Shown: positions 1 through 7,013, counted from the first letter of the stretch. The stretch: DNA of 7,716 bases from an uncultured Blautia sp. (GCA_938028845.1 CALIZJ010000195.1:1-7716), one strand, 5' to 3'. Program-made: numbers and translations. Notes: generated by a model not told the origin, from the sequence alone.

Positions 1-13
1 TTACATTTTATTT

Positions 14-1027
14 TTACAGCTTACGCTGAGTAACCGGCTGCGCCCATTTTTTCAGATCTTTGTCCCGGATGATCCTTTCCAGGCCGCAGATCTTTGAAGT
101 CTCATAAAGCTCTGACAGATTAAAGGTAAATCCTGTATAGCTTGCCAGGTAATTGTCGATGAAAGGCAGCCGTGTGCTTCCCCCTGCCAGATAAATACCC
201 TCTTTGGCGATATGATATGCGATCTGAGGAGGTGTCCTTTCCAGAAAAGTCTTCATCTCTGCCGCGATCTCATTCACACAATTCATGATTCCCGCATTCA
301 CCACATAGGAAGATACCACCTCTTCCCTTGGAAGTCCGGAGACGCTGTCAATGCCGACCACCTTCCTTGCCTCTTTACGCTGGTCGTTTAGACGGCCCAT
401 GACAAGCTTTAAGCGCTTTCCTGTTCTGGTTCCGATCTGAAGATTATATCTTTTCCGCACTTCGCTGCAAATGGCTTCGTTCATCTGGCGGCCGCCAATG
501 GGAATCTTTTTGCTGATGATGATCTTTCCATCGGTGATAATAGAAAAATGGGTGCTCTGGGCGCCGATATTTACCACCATGCTGCCCTCGTTTTTTTCCA
601 AATTTACGCCCATGGCAAGAGCGTCCGCAATGGGCGCCTCCACCATGTATACCCGGTTTTTCCGAAGCCAGTGTCCGTTTGCCACATGATAATAAGCCCT
701 TTTTTCAATGGCAGTCATATCCAGAGGTACGGCAAAATACATAACGGAGCCTACCCCTAAGATCCTGTCTATTTTTTTGATCATGCTGTACAGGGCGATT
801 TCCTGCAGCTCAAGATTGGCAATCATGCCAAAAGCCATCGGCGAACTGACAGAAATGTCTGCTGGTGATTTTTCAAACATTTCGTATGCCTCGTTGCCCA
901 CGGCGATGATTTTGCGGCCTTTTGCCGCGATCATATTTTTTTCAATATAACTTTTATTTTTCAAATAGGAATATACCTTAATACTGCTGCTCCCCAGGTC
1001 TATTCCGTATTTTTTTTCAAAAAGCAT
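14..1027 (-). CDS. mreB: MreB-family actin-like protein with degenerate ATPase site
   Basis: A 337-residue protein, the usual MreB length, alignable end to end with MreB, the membrane-associated actin homologue that organises lateral cell-wall synthesis. Recognisable blocks: phosphate-1 loop GIDLGSSSIKVY (residues 8-19), VPLDMTAIEKRA (100-111, MreB VPSGITEVEKRA), a phosphate-2 region NIGAQSTHFSII (153-164), IGGRQMNEAI (177-186), VRKRYNLQIG (190-199), SGLP (230-233) and an adenosine-loop segment IYLAGGSTRLPFID (278-291). Several nucleotide-site residues differ from canonical MreB. The glutamate of the EEP motif, equivalent to actin Gln137, is Ala131; the phosphate-2 aspartate is Asn153; GGGTTE is GAQSTH; TGGG is AGGS. 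Asp10 is retained. The gene starts 21 bases after radC, with AAAGGGG about 11 bases before ATG, so it is probably co-transcribed with radC. The radC-mreB order is classical in Firmicutes. Family assignment is secure; polymerisation and ATPase activity are doubtful. The phosphate-1 loop also resembles PilM/FtsA, but the remaining blocks are MreB-like. Confidence 0.85.
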   Translation of the reverse strand: MLFEKKYGIDLGSSSIKVYSYLKNKSYIEKNMIAAKGRKIIAVGNEAYEMFEKSPADISVSSPMAFGMIANLELQEIALYSMIKKIDRILGVGSVMYFAVPLDMTAIEKRAYYHVANGHWLRKNRVYMVEAPIADALAMGVNLEKNEGSMVVNIGAQSTHFSIITDGKIIISKKIPIGGRQMNEAICSEVRKRYNLQIGTRTGKRLKLVMGRLNDQRKEARKVVGIDSVSGLPREEVVSSYVVNAGIMNCVNEIAAEMKTFLERTPPQIAYHIAKEGIYLAGGSTRLPFIDNYLASYTGFTFNLSELYETSKICGLERIIRDKDLKKWAQPVTQRKL

Positions 1028-1048
1028 AAAATAATTTGCCCCTTTATT

Positions 1049-1753
1049 TTACGGTCCTTCCAGGAGACCCTGTTCCCGAAAGCTTACGTATCTGTGATCC
1101 CCGATGACGATATGGTCTAAAAGATGGATGCCTAAAAGCTCGCCCGCCTTATAGATCCGTTCTGTCACTTCCTCGTCGCATGGGCTTGGCACGGGATCTC
1201 CGCTTGGGTGATTATGTACCAGAATAATATTTACTGCATGGCGGCGCAAAGCCTCCACAAACACCTCTCTTGGTGTGATCAAAGCGGCATTGGCCGTCCC
1301 TTTGGAAAGGTAGTATTCGCCCATCAGATGATTTTTTCCGTCCAGCATCATGCACAGGATCACTTCCTGCTCCTCATGGCGGAGCTGCTCCATATAATAT
1401 CTGGCAATGGTGGCCGGATTTTCAAAAGAAAGCTGCGTCCTGGCAGCCGTCGTCGCGATCCGTTTTGAAAGTTCCCCGATGCACTTTAACTGGATCGCCT
1501 TTACCTTTCCGATGCCGTGTATCTTCGTAAGCTCTTCCAAAGAAGTATGTAAAATCCCCAAAAGGCCGGGATACGAAGAATTTTCCATGTAATTTAAAAT
1601 GGCATTTGCCAGATCAAGGGAGTTCACTCCCTTCGTCCCGCTGCGCAGGATAACTGCAAGAAGCTCTCCATCGCTTAAGGCACTTTCGCCGTCCCGCAGG
1701 CATTTTTCATAAGGCCGCTGGGATACCGGCAGTTCTTTTATAGTATCTTTCAT
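1049..1753 (-). CDS. radC: RadC-family (UPF0758) JAB/MPN-domain protein
   Basis: A 234-residue protein of normal family length. The N-terminal part (about 1-100) carries a helix-hairpin-helix-like segment, LTKIHGIGKVKA (75-86), which suggests DNA binding. The C-terminal part (about 105-227) is a JAB1/MPN metalloprotease-type fold with the metal-binding signature HNHPSGDPVPSPCD (180-193). His180, His182 and Asp193 fit the JAMM spacing HxHx10D. The N-terminal SQRPYEKCLRDG block (11-22) is also typical. The name comes from an E. coli DNA-repair mutant whose phenotype was later traced to recG, so a repair role is not established and the substrate is unknown. The start at 1753 has AAAGGG about 8 bases upstream. 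The gene lies 86 bases after the upstream flavoprotein, where a promoter-like sequence is visible, and 21 bases before the mreB-like gene, the usual Firmicutes neighbour. Confidence 0.95.
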   Translation of the reverse strand: MKDTIKELPVSQRPYEKCLRDGESALSDGELLAVILRSGTKGVNSLDLANAILNYMENSSYPGLLGILHTSLEELTKIHGIGKVKAIQLKCIGELSKRIATTAARTQLSFENPATIARYYMEQLRHEEQEVILCMMLDGKNHLMGEYYLSKGTANAALITPREVFVEALRRHAVNIILVHNHPSGDPVPSPCDEEVTERIYKAGELLGIHLLDHIVIGDHRYVSFREQGLLEGP

Positions 1754-1803
1754 ATGTTTTTCCCTTTCGCCCTCTGAAAAGGTGTGGTGGGATAAACAGA
1801 ATT

Positions 1804-1832
1804 ATTTTACCATAAAAGGTTCGGGATGTATA
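1804..1832 (-). promoter_or_regulatory. Putative sigma-A promoter for radC-mreB
   Basis: On the minus strand, TATACA (1827-1832, 4 of 6 matches to TTGACA) is followed after exactly 17 bases by TAAAAT (1804-1809, 5 of 6 matches to TATAAT). The -10 box is preceded by TGG, giving an extended -10 (TGnTAAAAT). It sits in the 86-base gap between the COG2509-type flavoprotein stop and the radC start, and predicts a leader of roughly 45 bases. This is a pattern match by eye; no transcript data support it. Confidence 0.45.
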
Positions 1833-1839
1833 TGGTCTC

Positions 1840-3426
1840 CTAAAATTTTCTATATTTTTTACAGATATTTTCTGCAATTTTTATACCGTCCATGGCCGCA
1901 GAAGTAATGCCGCCTGCATAGCCGGCCCCCTCGCCGCAGGGATAAACCCCGCCTATATTGGAAAGCAGATCCTTATCCCTAAGGATACGCACCGGAGAGG
2001 AAGTACGGCTCTCTACCCCGCTTAAAAGTGCGTCCCCCTGGTCAAAACCAGGGATCTTTCTGCCAAAGGAAAGAATCCCCTCTTCCAGGGCGTCCCCGAT
2101 CTTTTGAGGGAGAATATTCCGCACATTGGAAAAGGTATAGGCGCCTTTCATACAGGGAAGGATCGTACCCGGTTCTTTGCTTGGCTGCTTTTTTTGATAA
2201 TCTTTAAAAAGCTGCACTGGAATTTTCCCTTTTCCGGCTTCCCAGGCTTTTTTCTCCAGATCACGCTGAAAAGCAATGCCTCCTAAAGGCCCCTCTTTGG
2301 GAAAATCTTCCGGCGTTACCGTGACGATCAGCGCACTGTTGGCATTTTTTCCATCTCTTTTGGAATAGCTCATACCGTTTACTGCAAGCATCCCTTCCTC
2401 TGAAGATGCATTGACTACGTAGCCGCCGGGACACATGCAGAAGGAATATACCCCTCTGCCCTCCGCCGTCTGGTGGGTGACTTTATAGCTGGCAGCCCCA
2501 AGAAGAGGATTTTCCGCTTCCCCGTAAAGGGCCTCGTTGATCATAGTCTGAGGATGCTCCATGCGCAGGCCAACCGCAAAAGACTTTGGTTCCATAGAGA
2601 TGCCCTTTTTATATAACATTTCAAAAGTATCCCTTGCACTGTGTCCAATGGCAAGCACGCATACCTGGGCGGGAATCTCCTCTGTTTCATTAACCACAAC
2701 AGATTTCAAAGCGTTATTTTCAAACTTTAAGTCTGTCACCTTGCTGCGGAAACAAAAACGTCCTCCCATCTCTTCAATCTGCCTGCGCATAGTGGTCACA
2801 ATAGAAATCAATACGTCCGTGCCCAAATGAGGCTTTTGCTGGTAAAGGATCGCCGGGTCTGCTCCGGCGTCTACAAAACGTTTTAAAACCTCCTGGTTTC
2901 TTCCAAAGGTATCCTTTACAAGGGTATTCAGCTTTCCGTCAGAAAAGGTACCTGCTCCCCCTTCTCCGAACTGTACGTTTGAATCGGGATCTAAGATATC
3001 TCCCTTCCAGAAAGCCTCCACGGTCTCCTTCCTCTTTTCCGCTTCCTCTCCCCGCTCCAGGACAAAAGGCCGATAGCCTGCCCGGGCAAGATACCAGGCG
3101 CAGAACAGTCCTGCCGGACCGCTTCCGATAACCACAGGCGGATGGGAAAGAGGCTCTTCTCCGGGATGAGGAAAATGATATTCTTTCTTTTTGGTTAACA
3201 TAATGTTTTTATCGTTAACTCTTTTCATCACCTTCTGCTCATCCGGTATGGAAACTTCCACAGTATAGACAAATTTCTTTTCCTCTTTTTTTCTGGCATC
3301 CAAAGACTGGCGTTTAATCTCATAGGTAAAAGATGCTTTTGGGTTTTTAAGGAGCCTGGAAATCTTTTTTTCCAGGTCTTTTTCTGTATGCTGAATAGGA
3401 AGTTTTAATTGATTGATCAAAATCAT
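1840..3426 (-). CDS. FAD-dependent dehydrogenase, COG2509 type (uncharacterised)
   Basis: A 528-residue predicted cytosolic flavoprotein. An N-terminal charged alpha/beta segment (about 1-90) precedes the dinucleotide-binding fold VVIGSGPAGLFCAWYLARAG (98-117), with the acidic end of the second strand at Glu124 (VLERG). Other family-type blocks are NVQFGEGGAGTFSDGKL (150-166), the CMCPGGYV segment (330-337) and the C-terminal FAD-contact block YPCGEGAGYAGGI (495-507) followed by a helix ending AMDGIKIAENI. This layout matches the COG2509 'uncharacterised FAD-dependent dehydrogenase' group common in Clostridia and Bacteroidetes. Substrate and electron partner are unknown. There is no signal peptide or membrane segment, and no cysteine pair that would indicate a thioredoxin-reductase-like enzyme. 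The ATG overlaps the upstream stop (ATGA) and has AAAGGA 7 bases before it, which indicates translational coupling with the preceding HI0933-family gene. The family call is firm, the reaction is not. Confidence 0.88.
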   Translation of the reverse strand: MILINQLKLPIQHTEKDLEKKISRLLKNPKASFTYEIKRQSLDARKKEEKKFVYTVEVSIPDEQKVMKRVNDKNIMLTKKKEYHFPHPGEEPLSHPPVVIGSGPAGLFCAWYLARAGYRPFVLERGEEAEKRKETVEAFWKGDILDPDSNVQFGEGGAGTFSDGKLNTLVKDTFGRNQEVLKRFVDAGADPAILYQQKPHLGTDVLISIVTTMRRQIEEMGGRFCFRSKVTDLKFENNALKSVVVNETEEIPAQVCVLAIGHSARDTFEMLYKKGISMEPKSFAVGLRMEHPQTMINEALYGEAENPLLGAASYKVTHQTAEGRGVYSFCMCPGGYVVNASSEEGMLAVNGMSYSKRDGKNANSALIVTVTPEDFPKEGPLGGIAFQRDLEKKAWEAGKGKIPVQLFKDYQKKQPSKEPGTILPCMKGAYTFSNVRNILPQKIGDALEEGILSFGRKIPGFDQGDALLSGVESRTSSPVRILRDKDLLSNIGGVYPCGEGAGYAGGITSAAMDGIKIAENICKKYRKF

Positions 3427-4607
3427 AGGTTATCCTTTCTGTCCATTGCCGCATGTTTTCCCGCTGCAGCGCCGCTGGACCACGCCCATTGGAGATTATA
3501 GCCGCCGCAGGTGCCGTCAATGTCTAAAAGTTCTCCGGCAAAGTATACGCCCGGACAAAGAAGGGACTCCATAGTCACAGGGTTTACCTGGGCTGTGTCC
3601 ACTCCCCCGGAACATACCTGAGCCTGGGAAAAATCCAATCCGGAAACCACTTCCAGAGGGAACTCTTTGATTGCCTTTGTCAAATCTTTCCGGGCGGTAA
3701 GAACGGAAATCAGTTTCTGGGGAAACAGACCTACCAAAAGCTCTTTTTCCGTTTTATAGGGGCTGTTTTTCTTTCTTGCAGCTAAAAATCCGTCCATGGC
3801 TTCTATGGGAAATTCCGGAAGAAAATCTAAAAGAAGGGATACTTTAGACCCCTCTTTTAAAGCGCGTATGGCATAACGGCTGATCTGGAATACAGGGATA
3901 CCGGAAACCCCATATTCGGTAAGCTGCAGTTCCCCCTGCTGGCTTTTTAATGGAATCTGATCCAGACAAAGGGTAACTTTTCCTTCCGTGCGGACCCCGG
4001 CCCATTTAAAAGGCTGTCCTGCGCATTTTAAAGCTGTCAGTGCAGGAAGCGGCGTAATGATCCGGTGGCCCAGCTTTTTCGCAAGATCATAACCGCTTCC
4101 GTCGGCACCGGAAATCTGGGATGCTTTAGACCCGGCAGCTAAAATAACCGCATCCCCTTCATACTGCCAGCTTTTCGTAACAACTTTCCAGTTCCCAGCT
4201 TCTTTTTTTATATGGGTTACATGTTCGTTTGTTTTTATTTTTACGCCCAGGTTCCTGGCTTCCATACAGAGAACTTCCGTAACACTTGCAGCCTGTCCGC
4301 TGTGGGGATAGATATAGCCGTTTTTGTTCACCGTATAGATTCCCAGGGCAGAGAAAAATTTTATCGTGTCCTGTATGGAAAAAGCCTGCAGCGCCGGTAT
4401 TGCAAATTCCGGATGTGTTCCCCGGTAAGCGTCTGTGGGAAGGGCGAGATTCGTCAGATTGCATTTTCCATTTCCAGTGGCATTGATCTTTTTTCCTGGC
4501 TTTTCATTATGCTCCAGTACCGTGACGGCCTGTCCCTCCCGGGCAGCCATGATTGCCGCCACAAGGCCTGCCGCACCGCCGCCTACGATCACGATTCTTT
4601 TTTTCAT
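3423..4607 (-). CDS. HI0933/BaiN-family NAD(P)/FAD-dependent oxidoreductase
   Basis: A 394-residue flavoprotein close to the family's usual size of about 400. It opens directly with the FAD-binding motif IVIVGGGAAGLVAAIMAA (5-22), then the family signature GKKINATGNGKCNLTN (38-53), the second nucleotide-contact motif LAAGSKAS (156-163), a DGSGYDLAKKLGH block (169-181), and the C-terminal hallmarks CSGGVDTAQVNP (332-343), GELLDIDGTCGGYN (358-371) and WAWSSGAAAG (374-383). These define the HI0933-like group, annotated variously as aminoacetone oxidase-family FAD-binding enzyme or BaiN/RdsA. BaiN has been proposed to act in bile-acid 7-dehydroxylation, but the family is widespread and no bai genes are visible here, so that role should not be transferred. 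The start has AAAGGAAGGG (4616-4625) about 8 bases upstream. A 124-base gap separates it from the YnbB-like gene, and it overlaps the next flavoprotein by 4 bases. Confidence 0.93.
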   Translation of the reverse strand: MKKRIVIVGGGAAGLVAAIMAAREGQAVTVLEHNEKPGKKINATGNGKCNLTNLALPTDAYRGTHPEFAIPALQAFSIQDTIKFFSALGIYTVNKNGYIYPHSGQAASVTEVLCMEARNLGVKIKTNEHVTHIKKEAGNWKVVTKSWQYEGDAVILAAGSKASQISGADGSGYDLAKKLGHRIITPLPALTALKCAGQPFKWAGVRTEGKVTLCLDQIPLKSQQGELQLTEYGVSGIPVFQISRYAIRALKEGSKVSLLLDFLPEFPIEAMDGFLAARKKNSPYKTEKELLVGLFPQKLISVLTARKDLTKAIKEFPLEVVSGLDFSQAQVCSGGVDTAQVNPVTMESLLCPGVYFAGELLDIDGTCGGYNLQWAWSSGAAAGKHAAMDRKDNL

Positions 4608-4630
4608 GATGAAATCCCTTCCTTTCCCCC

Positions 4631-4658
4631 TGCCGGGACGTAATACTTTCCTCCGGCA
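4631..4658 (-). repeat. GC-rich inverted repeat just upstream of a ribosome binding site
   Basis: TGCCGG and CCGGCA (4631-4636 and 4653-4658) form a perfect 6-bp stem around a 16-base loop. In the minus-strand transcript the stem ends 5 bases before the AAAGGAAGGG ribosome binding site of the HI0933-family gene. The 3' side is followed by purines, not by a T run, so this is not an intrinsic terminator. It could shape the mRNA leader, or be chance. Confidence 0.35.
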
Positions 4659-4679
4659 AAAATATTTCCATAGTGCAGT

Positions 4680-4716
4680 GTATCTTTACATCTGCCCTTC
4701 TTTTCTGAAAAGATAC
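4680..4716 (-). repeat. 8-bp perfect inverted repeat in the 124-base intergenic gap
   Basis: GTATCTTT and AAAGATAC (4680-4687 and 4709-4716) are exact reverse complements 21 bases apart. A second small hairpin, CTTTT-CAG-AAAAG (minus strand), shares one arm, so the two folds would be mutually exclusive. The stem is AT-rich and lacks a following T run, so it is a poor intrinsic terminator. It lies 16 bases past the stop of the YnbB-like gene. It could be a processing signal, a protein-binding dyad or chance. Confidence 0.35.
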
Positions 4717-4731
4717 CCTGTATTTCAGGTC

Positions 4732-6015
4732 TTACTTTTTTGGAAGAGTGACCAGTCCCGCATCCACAAGTTTCTGCAGGGACATTAACACCCCAAGTTT
4801 CGCGTGTTCCCAGGTAAGGCCTCCCTGAAAATATACTGCATAAGGCGGTTTCATAGGTCCGTCTGCAGAAAGCTCTATGGAAGATCCCTGCACAAAAGCA
4901 CCTGCCGCCATGATCACCTGGCTGTCGTAACCAGGCATATCCCATGGTTCCGGATCCACATAACTGTCCACCGGCGCCGCCGCCTGGATTCCCTTGCAGA
5001 AAGCCACTACTCCTTCCGGCGTTCCCAAGGTCACTGCCTGGATGATATCCTGCCGGGGTTCCGTGGAATCCGGCACTACCCCAAAGCCCAGACGCTCATA
5101 TATATTAGCGGCGAAAACAGCCCCTTTCAGGGCGCTTTTTGTCACCATAGGCGCCAGGAAAAAGCCCTGGTAAAAAGAACGGTTCACCCCGAGAGAGGCG
5201 CCCACTTCCATTCCAAGCCCCGGACAGGTCATACGGTAGGATGCGTTTTCCACGCACTCCTTTTTTCCGGCAATATAGCCGCCGATGGGAGCAAGTCCGC
5301 CTCCTGGATTTTTGATGAGAGAGCCCACCATCATATCTGCCCCTACGTCACTGGGCTCGATGGTATCTACAAATTCTCCGTAACAGTTATCTACCATACA
5401 GATCACATCCGGCTTTATCCCTTTTACAAAGGCGATCAGCTCTCCGATCTGCTTTACTGAAAAGGAAGGGCGCGTCTGGTATCCTTTTGAACGCTGGATA
5501 GCTACCAGTTTTGTCTTTCCATTAATGGCTTTCTTTATATTTTCATAATCAAATGTACCGTCTGGCAAAAGGTCTACCTGACGGTAGGTGATGCCGTATT
5601 CTGCCAGAGAACCGCTGCTTGGACGGATTCCGATGACCTCCTCTAATGTATCGTAAGGCTTTCCCGCCGGGGAGAGAAGTTCATCCCCGGGGCGGAGGTT
5701 TCCGAATAAGGCAATGGCCAGTGCATGGGTGCCGCAGGCAATCTGCGGGCGGACCAGACATGCCTCTGTGTGAAAGGTGTCTGCATATACCTTTTCCAGC
5801 GTGTCCCTGCCGTAATCGTTATAGCCATAGCCGGAGGAGGATTGAAAACATTCCTCGCTCACTTTGTTTTTCTGCATAGCCAGAAGGACTTTTAACTGAT
5901 TGTATTCTGCCCTTTTGTCAAACTCCTCAAAACGGTCTTTTAAGGTATTTTCGATTTCCTGTCCAAAATCATATACCTGGGATGAGATCCCAAGCTGTTC
6001 GTATAATTCTTTCAT
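4732..6015 (-). CDS. Methionine gamma-lyase family PLP protein ('aluminium resistance', YnbB-like)
   Basis: A 427-residue protein of the fold-type I PLP superfamily, matching the group annotated as methionine gamma-lyase family or aluminium resistance protein (B. subtilis YnbB homologue). Visible features are a helical N-terminus, SSGYGYNDYGRDTLEKVYA (60-78), the cofactor phosphate-side loop RPQIACGTHALAIALFG (89-105), the PLP-ring aspartate in MVDNCYGEF (207-215, Asp209), and the Schiff-base lysine in GSLIKNPGGGLAPIGGYIAG (231-250, Lys235). The C-terminal part contains PPYAVYFQGGLTWEHAK (390-406). The family resembles Cys/Met metabolism enzymes that eliminate or transfer sulfur side chains, but I know of no firmly established substrate, and the aluminium label probably reflects an early indirect phenotype. 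The start at 6015 follows miaA by 21 bases, with AGGGGA about 10 bases upstream, which suggests the same operon. It is full length with no missing key residue. Confidence 0.92.
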   Translation of the reverse strand: MKELYEQLGISSQVYDFGQEIENTLKDRFEEFDKRAEYNQLKVLLAMQKNKVSEECFQSSSGYGYNDYGRDTLEKVYADTFHTEACLVRPQIACGTHALAIALFGNLRPGDELLSPAGKPYDTLEEVIGIRPSSGSLAEYGITYRQVDLLPDGTFDYENIKKAINGKTKLVAIQRSKGYQTRPSFSVKQIGELIAFVKGIKPDVICMVDNCYGEFVDTIEPSDVGADMMVGSLIKNPGGGLAPIGGYIAGKKECVENASYRMTCPGLGMEVGASLGVNRSFYQGFFLAPMVTKSALKGAVFAANIYERLGFGVVPDSTEPRQDIIQAVTLGTPEGVVAFCKGIQAAAPVDSYVDPEPWDMPGYDSQVIMAAGAFVQGSSIELSADGPMKPPYAVYFQGGLTWEHAKLGVLMSLQKLVDAGLVTLPKK

Positions 6016-6036
6016 TGTTTCTTCTTCCCCTATTTT

Positions 6037-7002
6037 TTATCTGTCATTCTCTTCTTTGGGAAATATATGCCGCTGTGCTAAAACAGAAAGCATATATTCC
6101 AGGATCTTCTCTTCATCATAAGAAAAGGCGTCCTTATTTACCCAGATCACATCCTGTTCCCGTTTAAACCAGGTGATCTGTCTTTTGGCAAAATGTCTGG
6201 TATCCCGCTTTAAGATACGGACTGCCTCCTCTAAGGGATATTCTCCCTCCAGATAAGAAAGGATCTCTTTATACCCAAGTCCCTGCATAGAGACCATTCC
6301 TCTATGGTACCCCATTTCTTTTAACTTTGTAACCTCGTCCACAAGCCCGTCTTTCAGCATCTCATCCACCCGTTCGTCAATCCTGTGATAAAGGAGTTCC
6401 CTTGGCACATTTAAGACGAAATAGGCCAGATTATAAGGGCTTGTTTTCTGTCTCTCCCGGACGTTGTGGGAAGAAATAGGGATTTTATTTTCGTGATAAA
6501 ACTCCAGGGCGCGGATCACGCGTTTTACGTTATTTTCATGGATATCGGCGGCGCTTTTTTCATCTACCTGCCGCAGCATTTCGTGAAGATAGGATGGGCC
6601 GTGCTCCTGGTATAACTGCTCCAATTCTTTTCGGTAGGCGTCCTCTTTCTGTGCGCTGGTAAAATCAATGTCCCTGGTAACCGCCTGAATGTAAAACCCG
6701 GTGCCCCCTACTAAAATAGGAATTTTCCCTTTGGAGTAAATCTCTTCCATGGCGGATTTTGCCATCTGCTGGAATTTTACAATGTGAAATTCCTCCTTAG
6801 GAAGCAGGACATCAACCAGATGATGGGGCACTCCCTGCATCTCTTCAGGCCGGATCTTTGCGGAACCGATGTCCATGTATTTATATACCTGCATGGAATC
6901 TGCAGAAATGATTTCTCCATTCACAGCCTTTGCCAAAGAAATGGAAAGTTTTGTCTTACCTGCCGCAGTGGGGCCGGTAAGGACGATCAATGGTTTTTTC
7001 AT
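6037..7002 (-). CDS. miaA: tRNA dimethylallyltransferase MiaA
   Basis: This enzyme transfers a dimethylallyl group to N6 of A37 in tRNAs reading UNN codons, giving i6A, the precursor of ms2i6A, which stabilises codon-anticodon pairing. The 321 residues match the family length. The P-loop GPTAAGKT is at 10-17, followed by the catalytic-aspartate motif ADSMQVYKYMDIGSAK (34-49, Asp35), VPHHLVD (58-64), GGTGFYIQAV (99-108), IHENNVKRVIRALE (154-167), MQGLGYKEI (239-247) and the tRNA-contacting RDTRHFAKRQITWFKRE (266-282). It starts 8 bases after the mutL stop. Its ribosome binding site TAGGAG contains the mutL stop codon TAG, so translation is probably coupled. The mutL-miaA order is common in bacteria. 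Confidence 0.98.
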   Translation of the reverse strand: MKKPLIVLTGPTAAGKTKLSISLAKAVNGEIISADSMQVYKYMDIGSAKIRPEEMQGVPHHLVDVLLPKEEFHIVKFQQMAKSAMEEIYSKGKIPILVGGTGFYIQAVTRDIDFTSAQKEDAYRKELEQLYQEHGPSYLHEMLRQVDEKSAADIHENNVKRVIRALEFYHENKIPISSHNVRERQKTSPYNLAYFVLNVPRELLYHRIDERVDEMLKDGLVDEVTKLKEMGYHRGMVSMQGLGYKEILSYLEGEYPLEEAVRILKRDTRHFAKRQITWFKREQDVIWVNKDAFSYDEEKILEYMLSVLAQRHIFPKEENDR

Positions 7003-7013
7003 ACTCTCTCCTA
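7003..7013 (-). promoter_or_regulatory. miaA ribosome binding site merged with the mutL stop codon
   Basis: On the minus strand TAGGAGAGAGT lies directly before the miaA ATG. The TAG is the mutL stop and AGGAG is the Shine-Dalgarno core, 5 bases from the start codon. A ribosome finishing mutL therefore covers the miaA initiation site, which favours coupled translation. The arrangement is read directly; the coupling is inferred. Confidence 0.7.

Noticed and set aside
1754..1790. CCTTT/AAAGG pairing that could hide the radC ribosome binding site
   Set aside because: Only 5 bp with a 10-base loop; too weak and too easily found by chance.
4212..4643. 143-codon plus-strand frame opposite the HI0933-family gene
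   Set aside because: It is antisense to a well-conserved gene, with no family resemblance.
4605..4669. Small peptide starting at the ATG at 4667-4669 within the gap (begins MEIFLPEESI)
   Set aside because: There is no ribosome binding site before the ATG, and the frame runs into the flavoprotein gene in a wrong frame as Arg/Gly-rich sequence.
4691..4720. Weak promoter-like pair TTTTCA and TAAAGA on the minus strand in the 124-base gap
   Set aside because: The spacing is 17 bases, but the boxes match consensus at only about 4 and 3 of 6 positions, in AT-rich sequence where chance matches are common.
4719..4732. Possible terminator after the PLP-enzyme gene (CCTG-AAATA-CAGG)
   Set aside because: A 4-bp stem with no following T run cannot be called a terminator.
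4604..4945. 113-codon minus-strand frame covering the 124-base gap
   Set aside because: Most of it overlaps the C-terminus of the PLP enzyme in another frame, and its composition (Gly, Cys, Arg) is not protein-like. Ending at the next gene's start codon is coincidental.
4804..5460. 218-codon open frame on the plus strand
   Set aside because: It lies wholly antisense to the PLP-enzyme gene, is rich in Arg, His and Ser with no recognisable motif, and has no supporting context. It is a shadow of the real gene.
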